A DNA stretch of 64,000 nucleotides. It comes from Neodiprion pinetum (lineage: Eukaryota > Arthropoda > Insecta > Hymenoptera > Diprionidae). Of this stretch, positions 13,260 through 23,800 are shown piece after piece. Numbering within the stretch: position 1 is the first letter of the stretch; every line of letters begins with the position of its first letter. The notes under the pieces are model-generated. The model was not told the DNA's origin. It did no database searches and worked only from the letters and a program-made list of their open reading frames with translations. The translations under genes were made by a program, and so were the position numbers. The stretch lies in assembly GCF_021155775.2 (NCBI RefSeq), contig NC_060236.1, positions 34,868,548-34,932,547 of the forward strand, given 5' to 3'.

Positions 13260-13520
13260 CCGGAGGGCGACACGGCGTACAGGAGGAACGACGACGGTGA
13301 GCCAGCCGCGTCGCCCTCACCCTCGTCCTCCTCTTTCTCCCTCCCCCCCCGCCTCTACTACTCGACGCCTAAACGAAAGAGCCGGGAGGTGGCGGGCGAC
13401 ATTGGCAGCAGCAGCAGCAGCGGCAGACCGAACTCGCGACTGAGTCTCGTACCTACTTCGAGGCGGCTTGGCGGAGTCAGTTCTGATCGCGGTATCGAGC
13501 CGTTCGCACGTGTTATTTGA
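13040..13520 (+). promoter_or_regulatory. GC-rich promoter-like block, probably of vrille
   Basis: A sharp rise in GC and CpG content in an AT-rich landscape, containing a CA microsatellite, CAG-type repeats and an Inr-like TCAGTT at 13477-13482. It lies immediately upstream of a probable untranslated exon that ends in a strong donor at 14232/14233. Assignment to vrille is inferred from position and orientation; no other plus-strand gene start is visible before 22.4 kb. Confidence 0.45.
13218..13256. repeat. CA dinucleotide microsatellite
   Basis: About 19 CA units inside the GC-rich promoter-like block. It produces the spurious His/Thr and Cys/Val repeat translations. Confidence 0.95.
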
Positions 13521-14232
13521 GGTCGTGGATGCGTGACGTTGAAAACCGTTTACTCAAAGCACAATTCGTTATCGCTTGAAACAGGAATTTAGTCAAATAC
13601 GACGGCGCTACTTGTTTAATATTTTTCTACGAAAGTGACAGAGTCAATGTTCGTTACGTCGTCGTTACTACGCGTACGGTTTTAATCGAATATTTTAAAA
13701 TTTATTTTTTACCTTGTAAACATACGTAAACACTGCGTAATAGTTGGAAGTTGGAAGTTACACCGTTTTCAACTTTTCGGCGAACTCACACTTGTCGTAT
13801 ATCACTGTGATTGGCACTGACAGTTATACTCGGGGAGGAAGACAATTGGCACATTGGAACGTTTTAACCACCTTAGCCAAGTTTTAATATTGAGTTTTAT
13901 CAACCGTCAGTCTTCGCGAGACGCTACGAGGGATATGAACACACGTGGTCTTCAGTGTCCGTCCATATCAACGATCTGCGCGCACTTTACAACAGTTTAC
14001 AAACAATACGGCAATAGGTACTGAAATATTGGAAAGCAATTGTGTGTGAAAGTGTTATTTTTATTATATTTAACTACGTTTTTAACACATCCGATTTATA
14101 TCCGCTGTGTGGATTGACTTGAAAACGTTTTAATACAAGTGAACAACATAGCGAGTTGTCATTCTTTTTTATTGGACTTAAAAACAACAACCATAACCAG
14201 AAGGACAACGACAAAAAAACCTTTCAAAATTG
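13479..14232 (+). other. Probable non-coding first exon of vrille
   Basis: The segment runs from a putative initiator to a consensus donor (ATTG/GTAAGTAC). It has no useful open frame and contains perfect E-boxes at 13507-13512 and 13942-13947. Joining it to the acceptor TTACAG at 22410-22415 would place a two-codon upstream ORF and then the vrille ATG just after the junction. Exon extent and linkage are inferred. Confidence 0.4.
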
Positions 14233-17200
14233 GTAAGTACACGTATTTTGCTCAGTTCAAAATTTTCGTCTCCTCCTCCTCTTCTTCTTCTTTTTTCTTG
14301 TGACGTCTAACTGTGACAACATGGTGTTATCTCTGAGATTTTTTTACCGTCACGTACGACATTTGTATTGTCATAAACACAAAGCAACAAAGGTAAAGAG
14401 ATGTGAAACAAGAAGAAAGCGAGGAAGAAAGAAAGGCACGCGTCTGCAGGCCACCGAAAAAACTAAAAGATTATGCAATTGGTACATGGGCAAAAATAAA
14501 CCCGATTTAATCATATGCAAATAGCGATGTATTGAGTAACGTTATGAGCAGCGCGCCTCGTTTACACCGACAGTGACATTGAAATAATAATTAATTACAA
14601 TTTCGTAAGTCCCACTCTACCTGTAACTTACAATGCATTCATACTCACCCGCCGCATTTAATTTTGTCACACTTATCTTGTTATGACACAATGCTGGATT
14701 TAAAATTCTTCATTAAATCTTGAGTCAGACAGTTGAAATAATGTTTACTCATCGGATCTACAAGAAAAACATATCGCAATGTTTCCAAGTTATTTCGTCA
14801 GGTACAACCCGCAAGAAGCAAAATAAAATAAAAATTATTCCAAACTTGTAAATAAAAATATATAAACGCGTGGAGAAAGATCTGTCACTATTACTTCATG
14901 CGGTGTCATCTATCTCTTCCTCGTCGATATACATAACATTGTTACGTAGTGACGTTATGAGTGCATATTGCAGTGTTTGGCCATTCTTGGAGTCTCGATG
15001 ATTGTTGCCTTTGTGCTGAAGCTACAAATTGATATTGACAGACGCATACTGCACGTATACCGATGCGATGAGTAAGCGCGTGTTGAGGAGGTATGTTTTA
15101 TTAACGGCGCAACATATCGGTAATACAATTGATTGCGGTATATCGGCTGTTAGGAATAGGTTCGTTAATCCCTTGCGCGATTTAGCACAAAAAAAAGCTC
15201 TGCGATCAATATTGTTTTATGCATATGGACCGTGATGTGTCGATGATTGACGTGTTTATCACAGTAAGATAACAACACCCACGGGGTCTGGGGTGTGCAT
15301 CGAAAAGCAGCAACACTTTGTTAATTGAAAAAGAAAAAAAAATTATCTCAACAATTTATACGCATAACTAATAATAATCGGGCGTTGACCTGAATTTTCA
15401 CAACGATCGGCAATATTATTTCCATATTTATATTTATATCGCACTTATGCAACAAATCGCGACATCGTATTATATTGTTACTTACATATATAGGTTCAGA
15501 AATCTGTAACTTTGCAACATAGATTCCACCTGTTTCAACTGAACCTGAAGAATTTGACAAACACTTATCCACACTGTCACCATACGCACCTTGACACTAT
15601 CGATGTATGCACGCGACGCTTATTTGCTACAAGTGGATCACACGTTGTTATTTCATTCCGCCTTGAGCGATGATAAGAAATGTTTTGCGGAGAGAGAATT
15701 GCGAGAAAAAAAGACACAAAAAAAATGGAGCAACACAAAATAACTTATCGTCAGATAGGTACATCGAATGTCGCAGTAGTTAATAATAGTTGAAATAGCA
15801 CAAACAACAGTAATAATAATGATAATAACAATAATCAACGTTGACCTAGTTTCGTCGGTCCTCGCAAATATTTTTGCAGCTTTTACATCTGCGCTGTCGC
15901 TACCTGCCTGCGTGCCTACTGCTGTAACACTACCAACACTACCACTACATACTTACGCATTACGTATTGTTCCGTCATATTTATTGTCGCCCGGTTATAG
16001 ATTACATGGTAATCTGATATCTGTATTATCAATTTGACTGCTAAAAGTAGCACGTGTCTATCGTAGTGCGCGTATATTTTAGAACCTAGAAAAAAACCCG
16101 CGATTATTGCGTATCTATCTGATTACCTGCAGCTCATTGCGAGGGTGTAGAAAGAATGAATAAATATCACGTATAAAGTATTGATAAACAGAGGGTGCGT
16201 GTACGCTGATATTATCTAACTCGGTATCGTTAACAAAGAGTAATCACCAGTTACACCGAAAAGAAAACTGTAACAAGTAGTAAAAAGTAATACAGTGATA
16301 ATGGGAAAAAACAAGAAAAAAAAACTCGAACAATGCAAGAGAAAATAAGTGGCAAGAGGTAGGAAGAGGAGAGCCTCCTTCTCGTTCAGGGTCGAAACTC
16401 TGCCTACTTGACGCTCTCCTCTGGTCCGGTATTATAGGCGTTACATGTATACGCTGTGTGCACGACACATACAGCTACATAAGAGAGGACGCAAAGTAGG
16501 CCACGGCCTAATTTACTCTTCGTGCTACGAACATCGCAATCACGCGCGCACGTGGTGTATCATGTTTGACGACTATCCACTACTACTATACTTATATATA
16601 CTACCGCTTAAAACACTAATCTCTTTACATACGCGTAAGTTTAACGCTTTACTTACGCGACGTGCGTATGCAGTCGTGACGTGATAATTTCATACTACGG
16701 CATTGCGATAACTTGATGCGATAACTACATACACAGAAGAATTTTAACGCTCTTAGAAATGTTCCGCGTTCTCCGCATCGCGTTCTATACCTGCCGCATT
16801 ATTTGACGAGCACGGACCCACAGACGACTTACAAAGATGGACTGCGCGCGATCCTGTGCAACGAGCTGAAGCCGTAACTGGAAAGAGAGAACAACAGCCG
16901 CAGTCGGATCTCTCACTCTGATCGGTAACTTGACGGGGGAAACACACAGACTCGTAAAAGTATACCTCCCCGCCCGGCGGCTGCTCCCGACTTTTTCGAT
17001 CGTGCAACAGAGAGATCCGGCTCCAGCTGTTGCTCTCTCTTTCTAATTACAGCTTCAGCTCGGTGCACAGAACGCGCAGTCTATCTCTATAAGTCTATGC
17101 ATGGATCCAATAATTTATTGCGTACGGTTCTCACTTTAGCTTTAACATCACTTGACTAAGATAGAGTATTATGAGCGAACGAAGAAAAAATACGTGGAAA

Positions 17201-20200
17201 CGAGAACTCTTGTATAGATAGACGACAGATTATCGACACGGGATAGTGATAATAGTAGTGATGTAATGATGTCAAAAAGTACTATAGGCGTGGGTATATT
17301 ATCGTGCAAATGATATGCGCGCGCTGGTCGGCGGGTAACGGTGCTTTGTGACACACATACGGAGGCTCGCTATCATTTCCGTCCATCTAACTTTCCAAGT
17401 ATTTCTCTACATTCGAGAGTTGCATAGGGTACACGATGGATTGATAAATCGATCGATACATCGATGGGTCGGTGCGGTCAGGAACATTGTTCAACGCGTT
17501 ATTTGTACCTACAAGCCATCGAACACTTTTGCGTCGATTCCCTATACCCTGATGTCTTTTCTTTTTTTTTGTTATTCTCGTAACCGTGATGCACGACTCT
17601 TTGGCTCATACTCGTTTATATCTATTTATGTATGTCAATCGTTTTAATACAAAAGCTGATAACATTTGCGGAGCACGTGTCCCTCGTCTAATCGATTTCC
17701 TGTTTGCTCAATCTCGGTGTATGAGAGCGAATCATGCTCGTTCGTCCAATACGCAATAAATACGTAATGAATTGACCACTGATTTATAGGTCTGTTTTAC
17801 AAAACTTGTGCAATCCTGCAAAACAACTTCTCTAAAAATACGTGCACTTACAATTAGTTGATGTTTTACTTTTTCTTTCTTTCTTTTTTTTTTCTTGTCC
17901 TTTTATTGTTGACTCTTTGTGCATAGGTCGTGGCGAGTTTCTTCATCCATTCATTCATTTATGCGCGGTTTATATTAATGCGAAGATGTGATTGTTCCAT
18001 CCATCTGTAACCCGGATGCCACCCATCCATTTAATTATCAAATCAACTGTGTACACCCAACGGGATTGATAATTCTGTTACTGACGGCTGCTAAAATCCC
18101 TTATGTACATGTTTAACGCGGTAAAACCAGCCGCCGTGTTAGTTACTACGTTGTAGTTTGACGTACTTATTCGCAACTGATATACTTACCACTTATATTT
18201 CGTACACAAGATTCCCGTTTTTTTTTTTGAAACAACAAAGTAGGTATATGTATATTAAAATTTCGTAGTGCCTAGATGTATCAGCTTGAAAACAAAGTTC
18301 GTTTAGCTTACTACATGTTTTATTACCGATCTGAATCGAACTCGCATTTTGTTTTGGACAGAAAACAAGGTAACCGGAAAGTTAAGACACTAATGAATAT
18401 TACTATACATACTTACACCTACCGATGTTTGTATCGCGTGTATTCGTATGGTGAGGTTTATCTACAGTGTTTGATAATCAAAGCTTGCGGCGTCTATACG
18501 TACTATGATTACGCGACAGATTGAGAAGAGAAAGAAAAGAAGATAGCGGGGATAGTTTGAACTGCTATCAATACGCATTTTATATAAATATATATCTATA
18601 CAAAATCATGATTATAGGTCGAGATAATATGGATCATATGTATTATCTTACACAATTTTAAGCAATCTTGTGCTGTTATACCGTTACATTGTATCACTGC
18701 GTAGTTTCGATGACACGTGTATACATGTATAATAGGTAATAATAATAATCGTTGCGCAATATTACCAGGGTAACACGTGCCGGCGCAACACGGAGATGAT
18801 CGCTTCACCCCCTTCCTTTCGTCCCACCATTACCAACGGCTATGCTTAGTACATACATACCTACTAATAGTATACTCGTCACCGGGATTAATCGGGCATA
18901 GCTCAGCTGCTGCGACGGGACTAGATAAAGAGAGCGAAATGGTGAAGGAGGAGGAGGAGTAGGGAAAATTTAAACGAATAAAATACACACTTCACATCGA
19001 TAATGCCCCTGCAACCAGGCCACTTAATATTATATCGCAGTATGTTGAATAACATAACCGCTTATCTCATACTACGGCGACGATTCACGTTCCGTTTTAT
19101 CCCAAACTTTCATAAACCACTACTCGGGCATAGATTTATAATTCATGTGTTTCGTGCAGTAGATATTGGTCAACAACGTCGTCGGTACTATGTTGTCTTT
19201 TTCTCTCATTTCTTTTTTATCGTTTATTTTTCAAACGTGTTCTTATCGTGACATCACGCGGAGGAAATACCCATTATGCTGTTGCAGTACATACACGAAT
19301 AAGAAAAAATGATGAGAATAAGATTGAATCGAAATAATCATTTCACGCAAAACAAATCACCATCGATGATATAATTTGTTGAAACACGCAAACACACGCT
19401 TACAAATAGTAGATCGAGCGGTAGCTGTGACAATGAGGAACAGAATTAACAGTTACTCTGTGTAAGTTACGTAGCTGTACTTATCTTGCGTAATAAATTA
19501 GGTAAATTTTTTTTTTCCGTTATACCTGAATAGATGCCTACACGTTATACGCGCTGTAGTAAGATAGGCTTCTGGCAAGCGAGGCGGCGGGGCAAGGAGA
19601 TGGAATGCGACGCGACGCGACGCGTTTCGTTGCGTGAACAGTGAACCTAGGCATAGCCGGAGATTATACGGTCCAACACGTGACAGTTACTCGGATAGAT
19701 AGTTCTGATATATTATAAGACTCTGGTGGCACGAATTACGTAATTCCTGGAGGAAAACTACCATCTTGTTTTTCGATCCGAAATATCGATAGTTTTTTCC
19801 TGCATAAACCTCTCGATGTTTCTTCTGAGTATTTTTCAACCTTGCACGATTTTCGAAGTAAAGAAAAAAAATATGCCTAGTGTTTATTTTGCTGCAAAAT
19901 TTGAGGAAGAGAAAACAACAAGGGGAAAAATTATGAATCATAGAATTGAATTAAAATTTAATCACGTCGCGTGACTTTATTAGGATTTCCTTGTGCCAAT
20001 GTATTCACATACGTATATGTGTATAAAAGAGGAATTTACACGCAGCAGGATAGTCAGAAGCCTCCGCTGATAACTGCACAATTATCTATAGCTATTAACC
20101 TCTGACTAATATCACAATATTTCATCATGCAGGGACTGCGTAACGCCAAACAGCTCGGCTGTACCGTACGCAAGCATATTATTGCATGACCATCGCTAAT

Positions 20201-20684
20201 GTATTCGCAGAATTGTGTATGCAGCATGTTTCTATTTGGAGCGCGTTCGGACCGACTTTCCTCGTCCTTTTGGTAATTCTGGGACCCTCGAACACTGAGG
20301 GAATGACGTGTAGCGTTTAGATTCGTCGGATGGAAATTTAATATAATAAGCGGAACGTAGTTGGCCGTTCCAACAACATAACGCGTGCATGAGCCCGAAC
20401 ACGGATCCAATGATTTATTCCACGAATGATTCACCCGGTCTTACATGTGTGTGTGCTATACATACATATTTATATGTATGCGTACATTATACATACACAG
20501 GCATTCCCAAGCGGGGAATTCTCAATTGCTTAATAAAATTCCGGGAATATTTGACAACCGGAAATAATAGCGAATCGACTACCTAGGTCATCGACGCGCT
20601 GCCACGGCACGCCGAGCAGAGACGCCTGTCGAGAAACGAGCAAACTTGTACCTAAAACGCGGTTGTAACGACTGCGAGCACGTG
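13507..20684. promoter_or_regulatory. Cluster of nine CACGTG E-boxes in the vrille 5' region
   Basis: Perfect palindromic CACGTG hexamers were located by eye at 13507, 13942, 16051, 16549, 17674, 18714, 18774, 19677 and 20679. The pair at 18714 and 18774 is 60 bp apart. Nine sites in about 7.2 kb is several-fold above the roughly one per 4 kb seen in the rest of the window. In Drosophila, vrille is a direct target of CLOCK/CYCLE through such E-boxes; function here is inferred from that. Confidence 0.6.
19735..19744. promoter_or_regulatory. Perfect E4BP4/VRI-type binding site
   Basis: ATTACGTAAT is an exact match to the palindromic RTTACGTAAY consensus bound by NFIL3/E4BP4, VRILLE and PDP1. 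It lies in the putative first intron of vrille, 53 bp past an E-box at 19677. Confidence 0.55.
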
Positions 20685-22394
20685 GCCGTAGAACGGGGCA
20701 CAACCTTGCAGCAGGTTGCGTAATCCGACAAAGCCGCAAGATAAAAGCCATCCTTTTCTCCCTCTCTCTCCGTTTCTAGTCCAGGTTAAGCTTGGTTACC
20801 GGCTACAAATGGATCTTATGTGGTTAAAGTTATAGACGGTGCACTGGGGCTTACGATTAGATTTGCAGACAGACACCGATCGGCCGAGTGACGCGATAGC
20901 CACCGTGATAAGCGTTACGGTTGGAGCGGGCAGATTTTGAATTTCAATTTTCGAACGCGTCGAACGGCGGTTTGTCATTCAACGAGCACCAAGTATCGAG
21001 GACCGTTCGGAATATACATTAAATACGCCTCGCTGTTAATAGGTTTGGCTAGTAACAATTTTTTGGCTTTCTTATATATATATATATATATGTTTTTTTA
21101 CTCCTGGCGTCATTATCATTGGTTGTACAGTTGGCAGGGTGACAATTATTTATCTATTGCTACTTCGTAGCCAAGTAGAAGACTAAAACTGTTGCATCGC
21201 GTCATTCAGAATTCGAGGCACCCGATTCATTTTGTTAACACGTTCAGACGACACCGAACACGTACTTACAGGCTGATCAGGACTCTGCTGCGATTTCGTC
21301 TATTGCGCAATAAATAGTTGCGTGTGCACACAATGTACAATCAGGGTGATCACGAGTATCTAAGTATATATACACAACTTACGAAACTTGAGCATGATTT
21401 GCTTTTTTCAATTCGAAACCGAAATCTGGACACTTGAAATTTATGTCCGACGTATTTACTGTACGTCTAATAACACGGACGTTTTTATGATTTTCAGAAA
21501 TGTTGTTGAATAATGGCTTTTCATGTGATTTCCAGGGGTTGTCTAATTCGTCATAACTAAATATATATACCTTTACACATATTCATACGCCGGATCGCGT
21601 CGTCGCGAGGACAGTTTTTCAATTGAAAATTGTCATGATCACACATTACACTTGTTATACAGGTGGTACGTATAAGTCAATGAGTTGACAAGGTGACAAC
21701 GAAACGATCATGCCGCAATTCTCCGCGAGTCTGAGTCGCTGGTTAGCGGAGGTTATTTTCTCTAGGTCGAATACAATGTTAGTTCCTTGTTCCTGGCTGC
21801 AGCATAAGTTAACCATTGTGTACTTGGCTTCAATATATTGAATACATAGGTTTATACATATACTGATAGATCAGCTATCATTGGTATATGTATAAACGCA
21901 ACATTGACGACAATCCTTGGAATGTACAAGTATGTATTTAATACTCACCTCGGATAATTCCGTTTTGTAATCATCGCGCAAGTTTGTTTTTTTTTCTGTT
22001 TTTTTTTTATAGGATGCTTCAGTCACGTACAGTAGCGTCGATAAGTATATATACGTGCGTTCATCAAAAAGAAGAAAAAGGAAAAAAATAAAATAACTAA
22101 TTAAATATTGACTGCATTTTCACGTCCAAGGATCACGGTTTGCCTGAACGTTATCGCGTCCCAGGTTATCTAGTACTTATCATTCTCTTTCGCTCTCTTC
22201 TTTTTTCTCGTTTTATGTGTTCGTTCCTTGAGAACGAGAACAGCCTTGAAAATAAAAGAAACACCTGTTCAAGACAGCCTTATATTATACCGTCACAAAT
22301 TGTATACCGTGCGTATAATATTGTTATTAGCAACGAAGTGTGAAACATTGATTGAATTGAAATTTAATTTGTTTAATGTCGAGTCAAACTGTAT

Positions 22395-22404
22395 ATTACG
22401 TAAT
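22395..22404. promoter_or_regulatory. Perfect E4BP4/VRI-type binding site at the vrille coding exon
   Basis: A second exact ATTACGTAAT palindrome, 11 bp before the splice acceptor and about 30 bp before the vrille start codon. Sites of this form are bound by VRILLE itself in flies and by vertebrate NFIL3. The position inside the acceptor's pyrimidine region is unusual. Confidence 0.55.
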
Positions 22405-22435
22405 TTCTGTTACAGATGTTATAAGAAGACAAATT

Positions 22436-23800
22436 ATGGTAGCAGAATTTGTCGCCCGTCAAAATGGATCGCCCATCAACGGTGAAACCGCTTGCCTGAA
22501 TTTAAATATGCCGGGAGGACACAGTATGGCTCACGCAGGTCACGGAGGACCTCACACGGGGGGACATCACGGCCCTATGCCGCCCCTGAATCACCCGGCC
22601 CATCCCGGTCACCAGAGTCATCACGGGGCGCAAAGCACGTCGCAGCACTCTCACAGCGACACCGAGAGCCAAAGTCATCCGGATACATACGGGCCGAACT
22701 TCGACCTCAGGAAGGAGCTCTTCTCCCAGAGGAAACAACGGGAGTTCATACCCGACAATAAGAAAGACGACAGCTACTGGGACAGGCGTCGGAGGAACAA
22801 CGAGGCCGCCAAGAGGTCGCGGGAGAAACGCCGTTTCAATGACATGGTGCTGGAACAGCGGGTGATGGAGCTTAGCAAAGAGAACCACATTCTGAAGGCC
22901 CAGCTTGAAGCGATACGCGACAAGTACGGTATATGCGGCGAGTCGGAGATAAGCGCCGAGCACGTGCTCGCTGCTTTACCAACCGAACCGCCGCTCGTCA
23001 AACGACCCAAACTCCCGCCGACCGCCGCTATCTTATACGCCCGGTCTCCGAGCCCTGTTCCCACATCGGTAATCCACCAACCCGTCAGCGGCGCGAGGTC
23101 TCCCAGGTCACCTGCTCAGCTATACGTCCCGGAAACGACGGCCTACCCCGAGACCGACAGTTTCCAGTACACCTACAGCCATCCGGCGATGCATTTCGAC
23201 ACGACGAGCGCTCTCAACTTGTCAAGGGGTCGCAGGACCCAGTCACCCTTCGAGGTCTCATCGGGCAGCGGCGACGAGGGCGGACCCCAGGTTACCGCCG
23301 CTCAGACAACTGTTAATAACAGCCTGCCACACAAGCTCAGACACAAGTCGAGGATCGGCGACAAGGACGCCGCTAGCGCTCTCCTCGCCTTGCAGGGTAT
23401 AAAGCAGGAACCCGGCCCACGAGCCTCGCCGCCCTGGGACAACGAGGGATCCAGCGACGAGAGAGACTCCGGGATATCCCTCGGGGCCGAGTGGCCCGGT
23501 CCTGGAAATCTTGCCCCCGTTCCCGAGACCGAGCACGAAGTCAAGTCGAGGCTCGATCGTTTAGCGTCAGAGGTCGCCTCGTTACAGTTGATACTCCGTC
23601 TGAGCAAGTCTGGAGATCCCCAACAGCAGCAACTGCAACAGCAACTGCAACAGCAACCCCAACAACAACAACAACAACAGCAGCCGCAGCAGCAGCAACA
23701 GCAGCAGCAACAACAACAACAACAACAGCAGCAGCAGCAACAACAGCAGCAGCAGCACCAACAGCAGGCAGCGCAGGTTCCTATCACTGCGGCACAGTGA
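22436..23800 (+). CDS. vri: vrille, bZIP transcriptional repressor (NFIL3/E4BP4 family)
   Basis: A nuclear DNA-binding repressor that, in insects, represses Clock and drives the second circadian loop; fly vrille also acts in development. The predicted protein has 454 residues in a single coding exon. Residues 25-90 are Gly/His/Pro-rich. The bZIP lies at about 111-168: basic region RRRRNNEAAKRSREKRR, then a leucine zipper (VMELSKENHILKAQLEAI), followed by the family-typical YGICGE. A Pro/Ser-rich middle contains an SPFEVSSGSGDEGG acidic patch and KQEPGPRASPPWD. The C-terminal 55 or so residues are almost pure glutamine. The ATG at 22436 has a good context (A at -3, G at +4); the frame is also open upstream, but that part lies across the splice acceptor. 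A two-codon upstream ORF (ATG TTA TAA) begins at the first exon base. The 3' UTR is probably long, because the first clear AATAAA lies near 26.2 kb. Confidence 0.9.
   Translation: MVAEFVARQNGSPINGETACLNLNMPGGHSMAHAGHGGPHTGGHHGPMPPLNHPAHPGHQSHHGAQSTSQHSHSDTESQSHPDTYGPNFDLRKELFSQRKQREFIPDNKKDDSYWDRRRRNNEAAKRSREKRRFNDMVLEQRVMELSKENHILKAQLEAIRDKYGICGESEISAEHVLAALPTEPPLVKRPKLPPTAAILYARSPSPVPTSVIHQPVSGARSPRSPAQLYVPETTAYPETDSFQYTYSHPAMHFDTTSALNLSRGRRTQSPFEVSSGSGDEGGPQVTAAQTTVNNSLPHKLRHKSRIGDKDAASALLALQGIKQEPGPRASPPWDNEGSSDERDSGISLGAEWPGPGNLAPVPETEHEVKSRLDRLASEVASLQLILRLSKSGDPQQQQLQQQLQQQPQQQQQQQQPQQQQQQQQQQQQQQQQQQQQQQQHQQQAAQVPITAAQ
23620..23766 (+). repeat. CAG/CAA repeat encoding the vrille poly-Gln tail
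   Basis: About 50 glutamine codons with a few Leu, Pro and His interruptions, mixing CAG and CAA. The mixed codons suggest an old tract kept at protein level, but the length is likely polymorphic. Poly-Cys, poly-Leu, poly-Ala and poly-Thr frames across it are shadows. Confidence 0.9.

Larger units (their letters stand above)
14233..22415 (+). other. Long putative first intron of vrille
   Basis: About 8.2 kb between the donor at 14233 and the acceptor at 22415. There is no convincing coding exon on either strand. It holds most of the E-box cluster, two E4BP4/VRI-type sites and a second GC-richer block near 16.75-17.06 kb that could be an alternative promoter. The rest is AT-rich sequence with short poly-T and TA runs. 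Confidence 0.45.

Noticed and set aside
13009..13443. Cys/Val, His/Thr and Arg-rich frames in the GC-rich block
   Set aside because: They are produced by the CA microsatellite and CpG-rich sequence; the region looks like a promoter and untranslated exon.
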